A DNA stretch of 56,929 nt from Phycisphaerae bacterium (GTDB taxonomy: Bacteria; Planctomycetota; Phycisphaerae; UBA1845; PWPN01). The stretch spans positions 1-56,929 of the forward strand of contig JAAYDF010000077.1 in NCBI GenBank assembly GCA_012729395.1, read 5' to 3'. Shown one piece after another: positions 1 to 9,279 of this stretch. A program made the position numbers and the translations under genes. How positions within the stretch are numbered: the first letter of the stretch is position 1; every line of letters starts with the position of its first letter. The notes under the pieces are model-generated. The model was not told the DNA's origin. It made no database searches and saw only the letters and a list, made by a program, of their open reading frames with translations.

Positions 1-117
1 ACGCGGCTGTTCATCGACAATGCCGAAGTGCCCAACCTGCTCCGGCATCCGCCTGACTCATCCGGCCGCCGCAGCGTCTCACTACCCTGGCGCCGATTGG
101 TGTTTCCCGGCCTATGA
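1..117 (+). CDS. C-terminal end of an unidentified protein (5' truncated by window)
   Basis: Frame 1 is open from the first base to a TGA at 115-117 and encodes the last 38 residues of a protein, beginning TRLFIDNAEVPNLLR and ending in LVFPGL. The stop overlaps the ATG of the next gene (ATGA at 114-117), the usual sign of translational coupling and the main reason to believe this frame. The tail is too short to assign a family. From its neighbours it is probably another polysaccharide-biosynthesis gene, but that is inference only. Confidence 0.55.
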   Translation, partial: TRLFIDNAEVPNLLRHPPDSSGRRSVSLPWRRLVFPGL

Positions 118-1322
118 TCGTACTCTCAGACAACCCCTCCTCTGCCGACTCCCCGGCGACACTCGCACGAAGCGACCGTATCAACGTCCTCCTGCTCATC
201 AGCACACTCGAGTACGGCGGTGCTCAGCGGCAAGTGATCGAGCTAGCCAATCACCTCGACCCGCAGCGATTCAATGTGGCGGTGTGTAGCCTTCTGGATT
301 ACGTGCCGCTAGCCGACCAGTTGCGCGAGCGCGAACACCGACTGCACATCGTCCGTAAGCTATACAAGCTCGATTTCACGGTAGTCCCCAGACTCGCCAT
401 GCTCTGCAAGCAACTGCGAATTGATATTCTGCATAGCTACTTGTTCGACGCGGACATCGCCGCCCGGCTGGCTGGCCGGCTGGCCCGTACGCCGGTCATC
501 ATCAACTCTGAGCGCAATACCGACTACCACCTCAAGCACCGGCATTTGGCCGCTTACGCCATCACCAAATCCGCTGTCACGCTCGTTGTGGCCAACTCGA
601 ACGCCGGCGCCGATTTCAACAGCCGCCGCTTGCGCATGGATCGCTCTCGCTACCGGGTGGTACACAACGGCGTGGATCTTGCCCGGTTTCGCCAACAGCC
701 GGAGATCGGGCAGAGCACGAGACGGGATCTTGGCATCTCCCCTGCTGAGCCGGTCGTGGGCATGTTCGCCAGCTTCAAGCAACAGAAGAACCATGCCCTG
801 TTCTTCCGCGCCGTCGCCCGTGTCCTCAAGGCAATCCCGCAAACTCGAATCCTCTTGGTCGGCGATACACTGCATGGAGCAATGAACCGATCAGACGTCT
901 ACAAGGCACAAATGACAGAGCTCATGGATGAACTCGGCATTCGTGAGCGATGCCTACGGGTGGGCAATCGCCGCGACGTCGAGCGTCTTTACCAGGCCTG
1001 CGACGTGACCGTCTTGTCCTCACTCTATGAAGGCACGCCCAACGTCCTGCTGGAGTCAATGGCTTGTGGCGTGCCAGTGGTGGCGACGGACGTGGCCGAC
1101 AACGCCTACGTCGTCCCCGACAGTCGCTGTGGCTACGTCGTCCCGTTACACGATGAGGCCGGCTTGGCCGATCGTATCTCCCGCCTTCTGACCAATGCCG
1201 ATCTGCGTACGACTCTGGGCCGGCAAGCACGCTCGTGGGTCGAGCAGGAGTTCTCGATCCCCGTCATGGTGGCCAAGATGGCCCGCGTCTACGATGACGC
1301 CATCACCGCAACCGGCGTATGA
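114..1322 (+). CDS. GT4-family glycosyltransferase
   Basis: A 402-residue GT-B fold glycosyltransferase of family GT4, expected to move a sugar from a nucleotide-sugar donor to a lipid-linked or growing polysaccharide acceptor at the cytoplasmic face of the membrane. The N-terminal half has the acceptor-side GT4 signature EYGGAQRQ (residues 33-40). The C-terminal half has the donor-binding E-x7-E motif (E306 and E314, in EGTPNVLLE), followed by the typical ACGVPVVATDV. The length is normal for the family. There is no signal peptide or clear transmembrane segment. The ATG overlaps the preceding stop codon, so it is probably translated together with the upstream gene. Donor and acceptor cannot be read from sequence. 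Confidence 0.9.
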   Translation: MIVLSDNPSSADSPATLARSDRINVLLLISTLEYGGAQRQVIELANHLDPQRFNVAVCSLLDYVPLADQLREREHRLHIVRKLYKLDFTVVPRLAMLCKQLRIDILHSYLFDADIAARLAGRLARTPVIINSERNTDYHLKHRHLAAYAITKSAVTLVVANSNAGADFNSRRLRMDRSRYRVVHNGVDLARFRQQPEIGQSTRRDLGISPAEPVVGMFASFKQQKNHALFFRAVARVLKAIPQTRILLVGDTLHGAMNRSDVYKAQMTELMDELGIRERCLRVGNRRDVERLYQACDVTVLSSLYEGTPNVLLESMACGVPVVATDVADNAYVVPDSRCGYVVPLHDEAGLADRISRLLTNADLRTTLGRQARSWVEQEFSIPVMVAKMARVYDDAITATGV

Positions 1323-1327
1323 GCAGA

Positions 1328-1375
1328 ACCGAGTGAACTTGTTCGTGGACCGGACCGAGCGAACTTGTTCGTGGA
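1328..1375. repeat. Short direct repeat (2 x 22 bp) in intergenic gap
   Basis: Two copies of a 22-bp unit (1328-1349 and 1354-1375, containing GAACTTGTTCGTGGA) differ at one base and are separated by four bases. They lie just after the first glycosyltransferase, in the 197-bp gap before the DUF362 gene. I see no other gene in the gap. The role is unknown; a duplicated regulatory site or simple slippage is possible. Confidence 0.6.
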
Positions 1376-1519
1376 GGAAAACGAACACCGCGCCAGAGCA
1401 GTGGCACGGTTGCTTTCCTCATTGACTCGCTGCCTTGCTCACTCACCGCGAAGCGGCAAACCCGGAACGGAACTCCGCACGCAGGCGCGCTGCCTCGCCC
1501 GAGACCGAAACACTCACTG

Positions 1520-3007
1520 ATGACCGATCAGCTTCATGATTCCCGGGTCGCGATCGCTCACGGCCTAGCCGAGTACCCCAGAGTGCCGCCCTACAGCCCG
1601 AATGAGCGTTACCCGGAGTATCCGTTCAGCGTCATTCAAAGCGAGCCCAATCCTGCCTACGCCTTGGTGCGCGAAAGCCTGCGCCTGCTTGAGCTTGACA
1701 AGGATTCCTTCGATACGGCCCGCTGGAATCCATTCCGCGATCTGATTCAGCCCGGCCAGACCGTCGTGCTGAAACCCAACCTGGTGCGTGACCGGCGTGA
1801 GACCCTGCCAGGACTCGATGATTGCACCATCACTCACGGCTCGGTCATCCGGGCCGTGCTCGACTACGTCTACATCGCCCTCGCCGGGCGCGGTCGCATC
1901 GTCATCGCCGACGCCCCGATGGATGATGCCGACTGGCAGGCCCTGGACCACATCACCGGCCTGAGCGCCATGGCTGCCTTCTATCGGCAACACGCCGACT
2001 TCAACATCGAGATCATCGACCTGCGGCTGCATCGCGACCACAAGATCAACGGCCTCATCGTCGGCCGCGATAATCTGCCCGGCGACCCGGCCGGCTACGT
2101 CTGGGTGGATCTCGGCGAGCATTCAGCATTCCACGAAATCGAGCACCTCTGCCACAAGCTCTACGGTGCCACGTACGACGTCGCGGAAACGCGGCGACAC
2201 CACACCGGTGGCCGGCATGAGTACCTGGTTTCGAAGACCGTCCTCGGTGCCGACTGCGTCATCGAAATCCCGAAACTCAAGACGCACCAGAAAACGGGTA
2301 TCACATGCAACCTCAAGCTCCTCGTCGGTATCGTCGGGGATAAGGACTGCATCGCCCACTACCGGCTCGGCGTACCCGCGGACGGCGGCGACCAATTCGC
2401 CGGCAACTCGCCTCGCGAGCGGATCGAACGCGGCACACTGGGCCTGTTCAAACGTGTGTTCCCCCGACTCGGCCCGCTCCGCCGCGCCGTCGCCCGCCCC
2501 GCAAGGCGCGTGGGCGAGCTCCTTTTCGGCCGGACCGGCGACGTCGTCCGATCCGGCAACTGGCACGGCAATGATACCGCTTGGCGCATGACCCATGATC
2601 TCATGCGCATCGTTCTTTATGCGGACAAGGTTGGCTGCCTCCAACCCCGCCCTGCGCGCAGACTCTTCAGCGTCGTTGATGCCATCATCGCCGGTCAGGG
2701 CAATGGCCCGCTTGACGCAACCCCCTGCCGTATGAGTGCCATCCTCGGCGGCATGCAGCCCGCCGCGGTCGATCTGGTCTGTGCACGCTTAATGAACTTC
2801 GACGACGCCTCGATGCCTCTTCTGGCGAAAGCCTTCGACCAGCATCCCATGCCGTTGAGTACCGCCGGTCGCGAGACTGCGGTTCTAGGTCAGCTTCGCA
2901 TACCCCCGCCCGTCGGGGTAACCCTTCCGAGCCAGTGGCGGATATACGGTAGCTCGATGCAACAGAACGCATGCAGACCCTGCGCGAACCAGCAGGCCAC
3001 GCTATGA
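1520..3007 (+). CDS. DUF362-domain protein
   Basis: A 495-residue protein that I assign to the DUF362 family from its overall pattern: VVLKPNLVRDR near residue 80, VIADAPMDDADW near 135, the LGADCVIEIPKLKTHQKTG block near 245 and GDKDCIAHYRLG after it. DUF362 proteins are poorly characterised; some carry a C-terminal ferredoxin domain, but no CxxCxxC cluster is visible here. It has no signal peptide, so it is probably cytoplasmic. Its last codons overlap the following glycosyltransferase in an ATGA junction, which ties it to the exopolysaccharide locus. What it does there is unknown. The ATG at 1520 is the first good start after a 197-bp gap; the exact start is not certain. Confidence 0.8.
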   Translation: MTDQLHDSRVAIAHGLAEYPRVPPYSPNERYPEYPFSVIQSEPNPAYALVRESLRLLELDKDSFDTARWNPFRDLIQPGQTVVLKPNLVRDRRETLPGLDDCTITHGSVIRAVLDYVYIALAGRGRIVIADAPMDDADWQALDHITGLSAMAAFYRQHADFNIEIIDLRLHRDHKINGLIVGRDNLPGDPAGYVWVDLGEHSAFHEIEHLCHKLYGATYDVAETRRHHTGGRHEYLVSKTVLGADCVIEIPKLKTHQKTGITCNLKLLVGIVGDKDCIAHYRLGVPADGGDQFAGNSPRERIERGTLGLFKRVFPRLGPLRRAVARPARRVGELLFGRTGDVVRSGNWHGNDTAWRMTHDLMRIVLYADKVGCLQPRPARRLFSVVDAIIAGQGNGPLDATPCRMSAILGGMQPAAVDLVCARLMNFDDASMPLLAKAFDQHPMPLSTAGRETAVLGQLRIPPPVGVTLPSQWRIYGSSMQQNACRPCANQQATL

Positions 3008-4341
3008 ACCACGCCACGCCGATGTCTCCCGAGAGCCCGCCGCTGCAGGAACTCGGCACATTCCCATGGTGGAAGCGAACAGCAGCCTGGATCGCGGCTT
3101 GGGGACTGGTGGCCGGGGTCGGTCTAACCCTGCCCATAGCTTGGATCTTGAGCTGGTTTCTCAGGAGACGTCGGAATGCCACCCCACCCGGCGCATCTCG
3201 TGTCGTGGTCACGGGGATGTTTGCATCAGACGGGTGGGTAGCTGCCCACATCCGGCCAATCAGCCTGGCTCGCGGCTGTGGGCACGTCTGGGTGGTAACC
3301 GATCGCCCCTGGCTCGAGTTACCTCATGTAACCTACGCTTGCCCGCCCAAGAGACTGCAGCGGTACGCAGGCGGCAATCTGGCCCGGGCCTTCTGGCTTT
3401 TCCTGACAGTGCTACACACCCGCCCTCACGTCGTCGGCGGCTTCCACCTGCTCCCGAATGCTCTGTTTGCGCTGCTGGGCGCCCGGCTCGTGAAAGCCAA
3501 GGCAGTGTACTTCTGCGTAGGCGGATGGACCGAAATATGGGGAGGCGGAGCGCGTTCGGAGAATCGTCTTTTCAGGCTGCTCGGCAAGGACCGCCCGATG
3601 CTGCAACGGGCCCTGCTCGCCCTGGTCAACCGCGTCGATCTCATACTCACCATGGGGCATCGAGCCCGCCGCTTCCTGTCAGAGCAAGGCGTGACCTGCG
3701 CGATTGAGGTCATGTCCGGAGGCATTGATGCCCGGCAGTTCGCCGCTGTTTCCCGCCCTATTGCCCCGGAGTATGATCTTCTCTTCGTCGGCCGCCTGGT
3801 CCGAATCAAAAGACTGGACGTTCTTCTGCAGATCGCGGCGCGCGTCGGCAAGGCCAGACCCAACCTGCGCGTGGCCATTGTGGGTGACGGCCCTCTGCGA
3901 GATGAACTCGCCAGACTCACGCGGGAACTGGGGCTGGAGCAGAAGGTGTTCTTCGCCGGCCATCAAGACCGGATCTGCGAATGGCTTCAACGGACACGGC
4001 TGTTCGTGCTGACCTCGGACAGTGAAGGGCTACCTCTCTCGGTGCTCGAGGCGATGATGGCCGGCGTGCCTTGCGTGGTCTCTGACGTCGGGGATCTGGC
4101 CGATGCGATTCTCAACGGGAAGAATGGATGGCGTGTGCCGAGGCGAGATCCGGACGCTTTCGCCGAGGCCATTCTTGCGCTGCTGACCGATGAGAACCTG
4201 TACAGTACCTGCCGGTCGGCCGCTCGGCAGGCGGCAATGAACTACACGGTCGAAACAATGAGCGAGCATTGGGACCGCATTCTTGACACTTGGCCCAGCC
4301 GGCAGGCGATCCGGGCACCCGTCGGTTTCATGGCCGGATAA
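3004..4341 (+). CDS. Membrane-anchored GT4-family glycosyltransferase
   Basis: A 445-residue GT4 glycosyltransferase. I chose the ATG at 3004 because it forms an ATGA overlap with the DUF362 stop; an in-frame ATG at 2971 would add 11 residues with no family support. A hydrophobic stretch at about residues 30-55 (AAWGLVAGVGLTLPIAW) should anchor the enzyme in the inner membrane. The C-terminal donor-binding half carries LLFVGRLVRIKRLDVLL and the E-x7-E motif (E341 and E349, in EGLPLSVLE), followed by MAGVPCVVSDVG. It probably adds a sugar to the lipid-linked repeat unit made by this locus. The adjacent CapK-like gene starts five bases after its stop, which suggests one operon. Confidence 0.88.
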   Translation: MNHATPMSPESPPLQELGTFPWWKRTAAWIAAWGLVAGVGLTLPIAWILSWFLRRRRNATPPGASRVVVTGMFASDGWVAAHIRPISLARGCGHVWVVTDRPWLELPHVTYACPPKRLQRYAGGNLARAFWLFLTVLHTRPHVVGGFHLLPNALFALLGARLVKAKAVYFCVGGWTEIWGGGARSENRLFRLLGKDRPMLQRALLALVNRVDLILTMGHRARRFLSEQGVTCAIEVMSGGIDARQFAAVSRPIAPEYDLLFVGRLVRIKRLDVLLQIAARVGKARPNLRVAIVGDGPLRDELARLTRELGLEQKVFFAGHQDRICEWLQRTRLFVLTSDSEGLPLSVLEAMMAGVPCVVSDVGDLADAILNGKNGWRVPRRDPDAFAEAILALLTDENLYSTCRSAARQAAMNYTVETMSEHWDRILDTWPSRQAIRAPVGFMAG

Positions 4342-4346
4342 CCTCC

Positions 4347-7298
4347 ATGAAACTCGCCCTGTCCAGAAAGAACCTCTGGGAGCGTTGCCCCCGGCCGATG
4401 AGAAGGCTTGCGGGTGCGGCTCTGACCCCGATCCCACTGCCATGGCTGCTTGGCGGGCGGTTCCGCCAAGCCTACCAGTTTGTGCAGGAGTCCCAGTGGT
4501 GGGATGAGGAACGTATCAAGCAGTATCAACTTGAGCGGCTCAAGGCCATCGTGACTCTCGCCTATGAGCGCAGTGACTTCTACAGGGAGCTGTTTCAGGG
4601 CGTGGGATTCGAACCGGGCGATCTGAAGCAGCCTGCCGACCTGCTTGGTCTGCCTCGAATCGACAAGCACATCGTGCGAGAGAATCTCCACCGGATGCTC
4701 ACACAGCCAAGCACCCTTCCTTCCGTGGACTACATGTCTACGAGCGGGACTGGCGGAACGCCGCTGAGCTTCTACATCGGCGCGGATCGGTCGGCGGTGG
4801 AGTTCGCACATCTGGCCAGCTCGTGGGCGCGGGTTGGATATCGTCCGGGTATGCGTCTGGCCGTTCTGCGCGGGCAAATCGTCCGCCCCGATCGTTCCGG
4901 GCTGTATTGTCAGTATGATCCATTGCTTCGCAGCTACACGTACAGCAGCTTCCATCTGACCGCGGAGCACATGCACAGGTACGTCAGCCACATGCACAGG
5001 GTCCGCCCGGATTACCTGCACGCCTACCCCTCGTCGGCTTTCACGCTCGCCCGCTTCATGCATGAGAACAACCTCTCATTCCCCTCAAGCGTGAAGGGTG
5101 TGCTGATGGAGTCCGAACCGGTTTACCCGCATCAGAGGAGCTTCATCGAAGAGCACTTTCCTCTGCGGGCTTACGCATCCTACGGCCACACGGAGAAGCT
5201 GGTCCTTGCCGCTGAATGCGAGTACTCGACGCACTACCATGCCTGGCCCACCTATGGTTTCCTCGAGCTGCTCGGGCCGACCGGACAGCCGGTCGAGCCT
5301 GGGCAGGTGGGCGAAATCGTGGGTACCGGATTCATCAACCGTGTCGTGCCCTTCATCCGCTACCGGACTGATGACTACGCCGAGCTTGCGGGCACCGGCT
5401 GTCCCCATTGTGGGCGGCAGCACATCTGTCTGAGCCGGATTGTCGCCCATCGCTCTCAGGAGTTCCTGGTTGCTCAAGACGGCCGGCCGATCATGGCTTG
5501 GGCCGTGCTCAATATGCACGATGAAACCTTCGACGGTATCACCCAATTCCAGTTCGTCCAGAAGACGCCCGGCCGGGCGGAGTTGTTCCTGGTACCCGGC
5601 TCACACGGGCCACGTTATGACCTGAGCCGCATCCAGGCTCATCTCTCCACAAAACTCGGCGGGCAGTTGGAAATCGCACTGCAGGTCTGCCCGAACATCC
5701 CCCCCAACCCGTCCGGCAAGAAGCCTTTGATTCGCCAGCAAATCCCCCATATTGATGATTTACTGGCCACCTACCATACCACAGGAGGCGACACGACTCC
5801 CATTACCCAAGTCGCGAGCAACAGCCCCGAAGAGCGGGACACCGCTTATCTCTGTCCGCATCCCCATGCCCTGAGGAGTCGCCGCGCATGGTCGCGCAAG
5901 AACCTGTGGGAACGCCTACCCGGCTCCGGCACAACTCGTTGGACCCGCGCTCTGGGGCTGATTCCACCCAGATTCTGGCTTGGTACCCGATTTCGCAAGC
6001 ACCTCCGGCTGCTCAACGACGCTCAATGGTGGTCCGCCACGCAGAACAGCGAGTACCAACTGGCCCAGTTGCGACGAATCTGCACGCTTGCCTACCTGCG
6101 CACACCTTACTACCGCAGGTTCTTTGACGCGGCCGGCGTGGATCCCCAGAGCATCAAGAGTCTGAATGATCTCTGCGGATTGCCTACCATTGACAAGGAA
6201 GTCCTGCGCCGGCATCTGACGGCGATGTGCACGGTACCACCAACCTCTAAGCAGCTTGACCTGGTTTCAACCGGGGGGACTGGCGGACAGCCTTTTCACT
6301 TCTATGCGCCCGCCGGCCGTTCGGCCATAGAGTATGCCCACCTCGTGGCCAGTTGGGAACGGATTGGCTATCGACTCAACATGCCGCTCGTGGTACTCCG
6401 GGGCCGAGTAGTCCCTAAGAACCACCGTGGTTTCGAGCATGCTTACGACCCCGTCCTCCGACACCACCACTACAGTACTTTCGATCTGACCGACGAGTAT
6501 ATCCGCAGGGCGATCGACCACATTCGCACCCTGGGGCCGTGCTTCCTGCATGCCTATCCGTCATCCGCCGCAGTTGTGGCCCGCTGCGTCCAGAGGCTAG
6601 GCTTAACGTCGCCCGCCAACATCCACGGTATCATCGTTGAATCCGAGACTCTGTACCCCGAACAGCGAGAGCTGATCGAACGCACCTTCGGGACACGGCT
6701 GTTCTCGTCCTACGGACATTCGGAGAAGCTGATACTCGCCACCGAATGCGAGCACTCCAATGACTATCACGTTTGGCCCACATACGGCTTCCTCGAGCTG
6801 CTGGACGAGCAGGGACACCGGGTTACCACGCCGGGGCAGCGGGGCGAGATCGTCGGCACGGGCTGGATCAACGATGTGGTACCCTTCATTCGCTACCGCA
6901 CCGGCGACTACGCCGAGTACGTGGGCGAGGGCTGCTCGAAATGCGGTCGGCAGCACACGATCATTCGCCGGGTTGAAGGTCGCTGGCCGGCCGGCGATCT
7001 CGTGGCACAAGACGGGTCGCTCATCTCGATGACCTCGCTGAACGTGCACGATGACACCTTCACCCGCGTTCAACGGTTTCAGTTCTACCAGGATACGCCC
7101 GGCCAAGCCGTGCTCAAGGTTGTTCCGGCCATTGGTTTCGGCGACGAAGACCGGCAAAGGATCGCTCACAGCCTCGGCGCCAGGCTTGCCGGTCGCATCG
7201 ATCTTGCCATCGAACTCGTGCAGACGATTCCACTTTCGCCTCGCGGCAAATCCATCTATGTGGACCAACGCATCCACCTGGAGTCAGCCCCGAGGTAA
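4347..7298 (+). CDS. Tandem CapK/PaaK-like adenylate-forming protein (two fused homologous domains)
   Basis: A 983-residue protein made of two full-length copies of the CapK/phenylacetate-CoA-ligase-like fold (COG1541 type), which normally occurs as one domain of about 450 residues. Copy 1 spans about residues 6-485 and copy 2 about 512-983; each begins with the same SRKNLWER. Both have the nucleotide-binding loop (STSGTGGTP / STGGTGGQP), SYGH(T/S)EKL and a CxxCGRQH pair. Copy 2 keeps the family's YRTGD and EGR motifs, while copy 1 reads YRTDD and AHR at those places, so copy 1 may be catalytically weak. CapK homologues are typical of capsule and exopolysaccharide loci, but their substrate is generally unknown. 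The ATG at 4347 was preferred over 4290 because the earlier start overlaps the upstream gene by 52 bases and lies before the duplicated SRKNLWER. Confidence 0.88.
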   Translation: MKLALSRKNLWERCPRPMRRLAGAALTPIPLPWLLGGRFRQAYQFVQESQWWDEERIKQYQLERLKAIVTLAYERSDFYRELFQGVGFEPGDLKQPADLLGLPRIDKHIVRENLHRMLTQPSTLPSVDYMSTSGTGGTPLSFYIGADRSAVEFAHLASSWARVGYRPGMRLAVLRGQIVRPDRSGLYCQYDPLLRSYTYSSFHLTAEHMHRYVSHMHRVRPDYLHAYPSSAFTLARFMHENNLSFPSSVKGVLMESEPVYPHQRSFIEEHFPLRAYASYGHTEKLVLAAECEYSTHYHAWPTYGFLELLGPTGQPVEPGQVGEIVGTGFINRVVPFIRYRTDDYAELAGTGCPHCGRQHICLSRIVAHRSQEFLVAQDGRPIMAWAVLNMHDETFDGITQFQFVQKTPGRAELFLVPGSHGPRYDLSRIQAHLSTKLGGQLEIALQVCPNIPPNPSGKKPLIRQQIPHIDDLLATYHTTGGDTTPITQVASNSPEERDTAYLCPHPHALRSRRAWSRKNLWERLPGSGTTRWTRALGLIPPRFWLGTRFRKHLRLLNDAQWWSATQNSEYQLAQLRRICTLAYLRTPYYRRFFDAAGVDPQSIKSLNDLCGLPTIDKEVLRRHLTAMCTVPPTSKQLDLVSTGGTGGQPFHFYAPAGRSAIEYAHLVASWERIGYRLNMPLVVLRGRVVPKNHRGFEHAYDPVLRHHHYSTFDLTDEYIRRAIDHIRTLGPCFLHAYPSSAAVVARCVQRLGLTSPANIHGIIVESETLYPEQRELIERTFGTRLFSSYGHSEKLILATECEHSNDYHVWPTYGFLELLDEQGHRVTTPGQRGEIVGTGWINDVVPFIRYRTGDYAEYVGEGCSKCGRQHTIIRRVEGRWPAGDLVAQDGSLISMTSLNVHDDTFTRVQRFQFYQDTPGQAVLKVVPAIGFGDEDRQRIAHSLGARLAGRIDLAIELVQTIPLSPRGKSIYVDQRIHLESAPR

Positions 7299-7443
7299 GC
7301 CAATGCCTGATGCGAGATCTCCTCACACCGCCGGCACTGTCGTAAGGCTAACCAAGTGACAACCAGTACGACCGCCACGGAAATCGGTCAACACGCCGGT
7401 ATGCGCGTCGCACGCCTGTTGCCGAGCACAAAGGCACACAAGC

Positions 7444-8385
7444 ATGAATGATGTTCTCTCACAGACCCTCTCCAACGCACCGGATGATTTTTTGCGGCTC
7501 CTGCGCGCCTTGATGCATCTGCACAACGCCGGAGCCCGGCAACTGGACGCCGCTCGTCAGGAGGTCCAACGGTTGAATACCGAATGCGGCGACGGGTTGG
7601 CGCAGGCCCACAGGTTGGGCCTGGTGGATAGCGAGGATCCGGAGCATCTGGGCTTCACCGCCCTGGGGAAGCAGGTCTGCGACGGTGTGAAGCAATACGT
7701 GAACTGGCTCGACCACGCCGATGAGCTACCCATCGGCGTGCGTCCGGAAATGGTCAAGGGCAAGGAGATCCTCGATGTCGGGTGCGGAGTGGGCTGTGCT
7801 CTGCTGACCTTTGGTCGGCATGGAGCCGCCGGCCTGACCGGAGCCGACATGATGGCCACTTTCCCGGCGATGGCCCGCGTGTTCGCCGCTCGCCAGAAGC
7901 TCCAGGCGCCGCTCGTCGTTTTGGCCGACGGTGCCCGGCTGCCCTTCCCCGACCGCAGCTTCGATCTCGTGTTCTGCCGGTTGGCGATCAACTACATGCA
8001 CAGCGAGGACGCCTTGGCCGAGATGGCGCGTGTCGCCCGCGATGGAGCCGACTTGGTCATCTGCCTCAACATGCTTCGCTGGCATATGAAGACGATGCGG
8101 AAGCAGTTAAGTCGTTTGCAGTGGAAGGGACTGGCCTTCGACCTGTTTCGCATGGGCAATGGCCTGCTGCTCCATACTCTGCACCGCCAAATCACGCTCT
8201 CCTACGCCGGCCAGATGTTCGGTACGCACTCCCCAGTTTGGCATACGCCCTGGACGATGCGAAGACAACTGGCCCGTTGGAGCTTCGATTGCCTCTGGGA
8301 CAACGCCACTGAGCACGCCGACACACCCACCTTCCACGCCCGACGACGACCGCGGGAGACTACAATGGAGCATGACCACTCCTGA
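7444..8385 (+). CDS. Class I SAM-dependent methyltransferase
   Basis: A 313-residue protein with a Rossmann-type methyltransferase domain starting near residue 105. Motif I is EILDVGCGVG (D111 to G117), followed by an acidic post-I strand (TGADMM), the motif II region LPFPDRSFDLVFC and CRLAINYMHSEDALAEMARVARDG, the usual helix after it. The first 100 residues are mainly helical and may be a substrate or dimerisation cap. It lies between the CapK-like gene and the exosortase genes on the same strand, so it may methylate a sugar or lipid intermediate of the polysaccharide; the sequence does not prove this. The 145-bp gap before it holds no gene I can recognise. Confidence 0.83.
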   Translation: MNDVLSQTLSNAPDDFLRLLRALMHLHNAGARQLDAARQEVQRLNTECGDGLAQAHRLGLVDSEDPEHLGFTALGKQVCDGVKQYVNWLDHADELPIGVRPEMVKGKEILDVGCGVGCALLTFGRHGAAGLTGADMMATFPAMARVFAARQKLQAPLVVLADGARLPFPDRSFDLVFCRLAINYMHSEDALAEMARVARDGADLVICLNMLRWHMKTMRKQLSRLQWKGLAFDLFRMGNGLLLHTLHRQITLSYAGQMFGTHSPVWHTPWTMRRQLARWSFDCLWDNATEHADTPTFHARRRPRETTMEHDHS

Positions 8386-8540
8386 AATCCAAATGACCAA
8401 CGCCGAAGTCCGAATGACCAATGAATGCCCGAGTCCGAACATCCAAGCGCCCACCCGCACGGCAGACCACAGGCTCGTCATTCGTCATTCGGGCTTGGTC
8501 ATTGATTGGTCATTCGGGTTTCGGAATTGGTCATTGATTC
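8384..8540. repeat. Imperfect inverted repeat rich in ATGACCAAT / ATTGGTCAT
   Basis: The 171-bp gap before the EpsI gene is mostly a repeat. The left arm (about 8384-8432) carries AAATGACCAA and CCGAATGACCAATGAATG. The right arm (about 8473-8540) carries the complement, with TTGGTCATTGATTGGTCATT followed by CGGGTTTCGGAATTGGTCA. The loop is about 40 bases. It could form a large cruciform or RNA hairpin between methyltransferase and EpsI. The internal direct repetition suggests growth by duplication of a 9-12 base unit. Confidence 0.75.
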
Positions 8541-8556
8541 GCCCCCCGGCTTTGCC

Positions 8557-9279
8557 ATGAAGATACCGTCTCATCGGAAGTCCTACCACTTGGCCTCGGC
8601 CCTGGCTTTCGCTCTTCTCATAGCCAGCGGCGTCGGTTACCGCGTGCTGTGGGGACGCTACTTGGCGAAACCATCGCAACCCATGCTGCCAATCGGTACG
8701 CTGGGCCGTCTCCCAATGGACCTCGGCCCCTGGCTCGGCCGCGAACGCCCGCTCGATAAGTACATCGTCCGGCTAAGTGCCACCGACGATCACCTCAGCC
8801 GAGACTACGCCCTGCCCGACGGGCATAGCGCAGTCGCCGTCTTCATCGGGTATGGCGCACGACCGCGGGATCTCATGCCCCACCGTCCGGAGATCTGCTA
8901 TCCGGCCTCAGGCTGGGCGATGGAACGTGTTCGACAGGTTGAGATCACCGCCGCGGACGGGGCCACAATTCCCGCCGAGCTACATCACTTTCGCCGCACC
9001 GGTCTGCATACCCAGCGTGTCGCGACCCTGAGTTACTGGATGGTCGACGGCGAGTACTACCCCGATATCTCCGGCTTCCGGTGGCAGGTCTTGCGTCCCG
9101 GGGCCGCAAGCGACTATGTGATCCAGGTGCACATCTCCAGTTCGATCGAGACCGCATCCGACAAGGCCGACGATCTGGTCCGTTCCTTCGCTGCCGAGGC
9201 GGCTCCGGCCATCCGCCGCTTACTCGACCAGAGCGTTCAAAGGCACAATGATGATGCAGTCCCACCCAAGTCCCCCTGA
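8557..9279 (+). CDS. EpsI-family exosortase-associated protein
   Basis: A 240-residue EpsI-family protein. EpsI domains are found either fused to the C-terminus of exosortases or, as here, as a separate neighbour gene; their exact biochemical role is not settled. A signal-anchor lies at about residues 10-30 (HLASALAFALLIASGVGYRV), so the rest is probably periplasmic. The diagnostic EpsI block is PHRPEICYPASGW at residues 108-120, with the conserved His, Glu, Cys and Pro, followed by a long beta-rich stretch. I chose the ATG at 8557 because the in-frame start at 8506 lies inside the intergenic inverted repeat. Its end overlaps the exosortase gene by 32 bases, so the two are almost certainly co-translated. 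Confidence 0.87.
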   Translation: MKIPSHRKSYHLASALAFALLIASGVGYRVLWGRYLAKPSQPMLPIGTLGRLPMDLGPWLGRERPLDKYIVRLSATDDHLSRDYALPDGHSAVAVFIGYGARPRDLMPHRPEICYPASGWAMERVRQVEITAADGATIPAELHHFRRTGLHTQRVATLSYWMVDGEYYPDISGFRWQVLRPGAASDYVIQVHISSSIETASDKADDLVRSFAAEAAPAIRRLLDQSVQRHNDDAVPPKSP

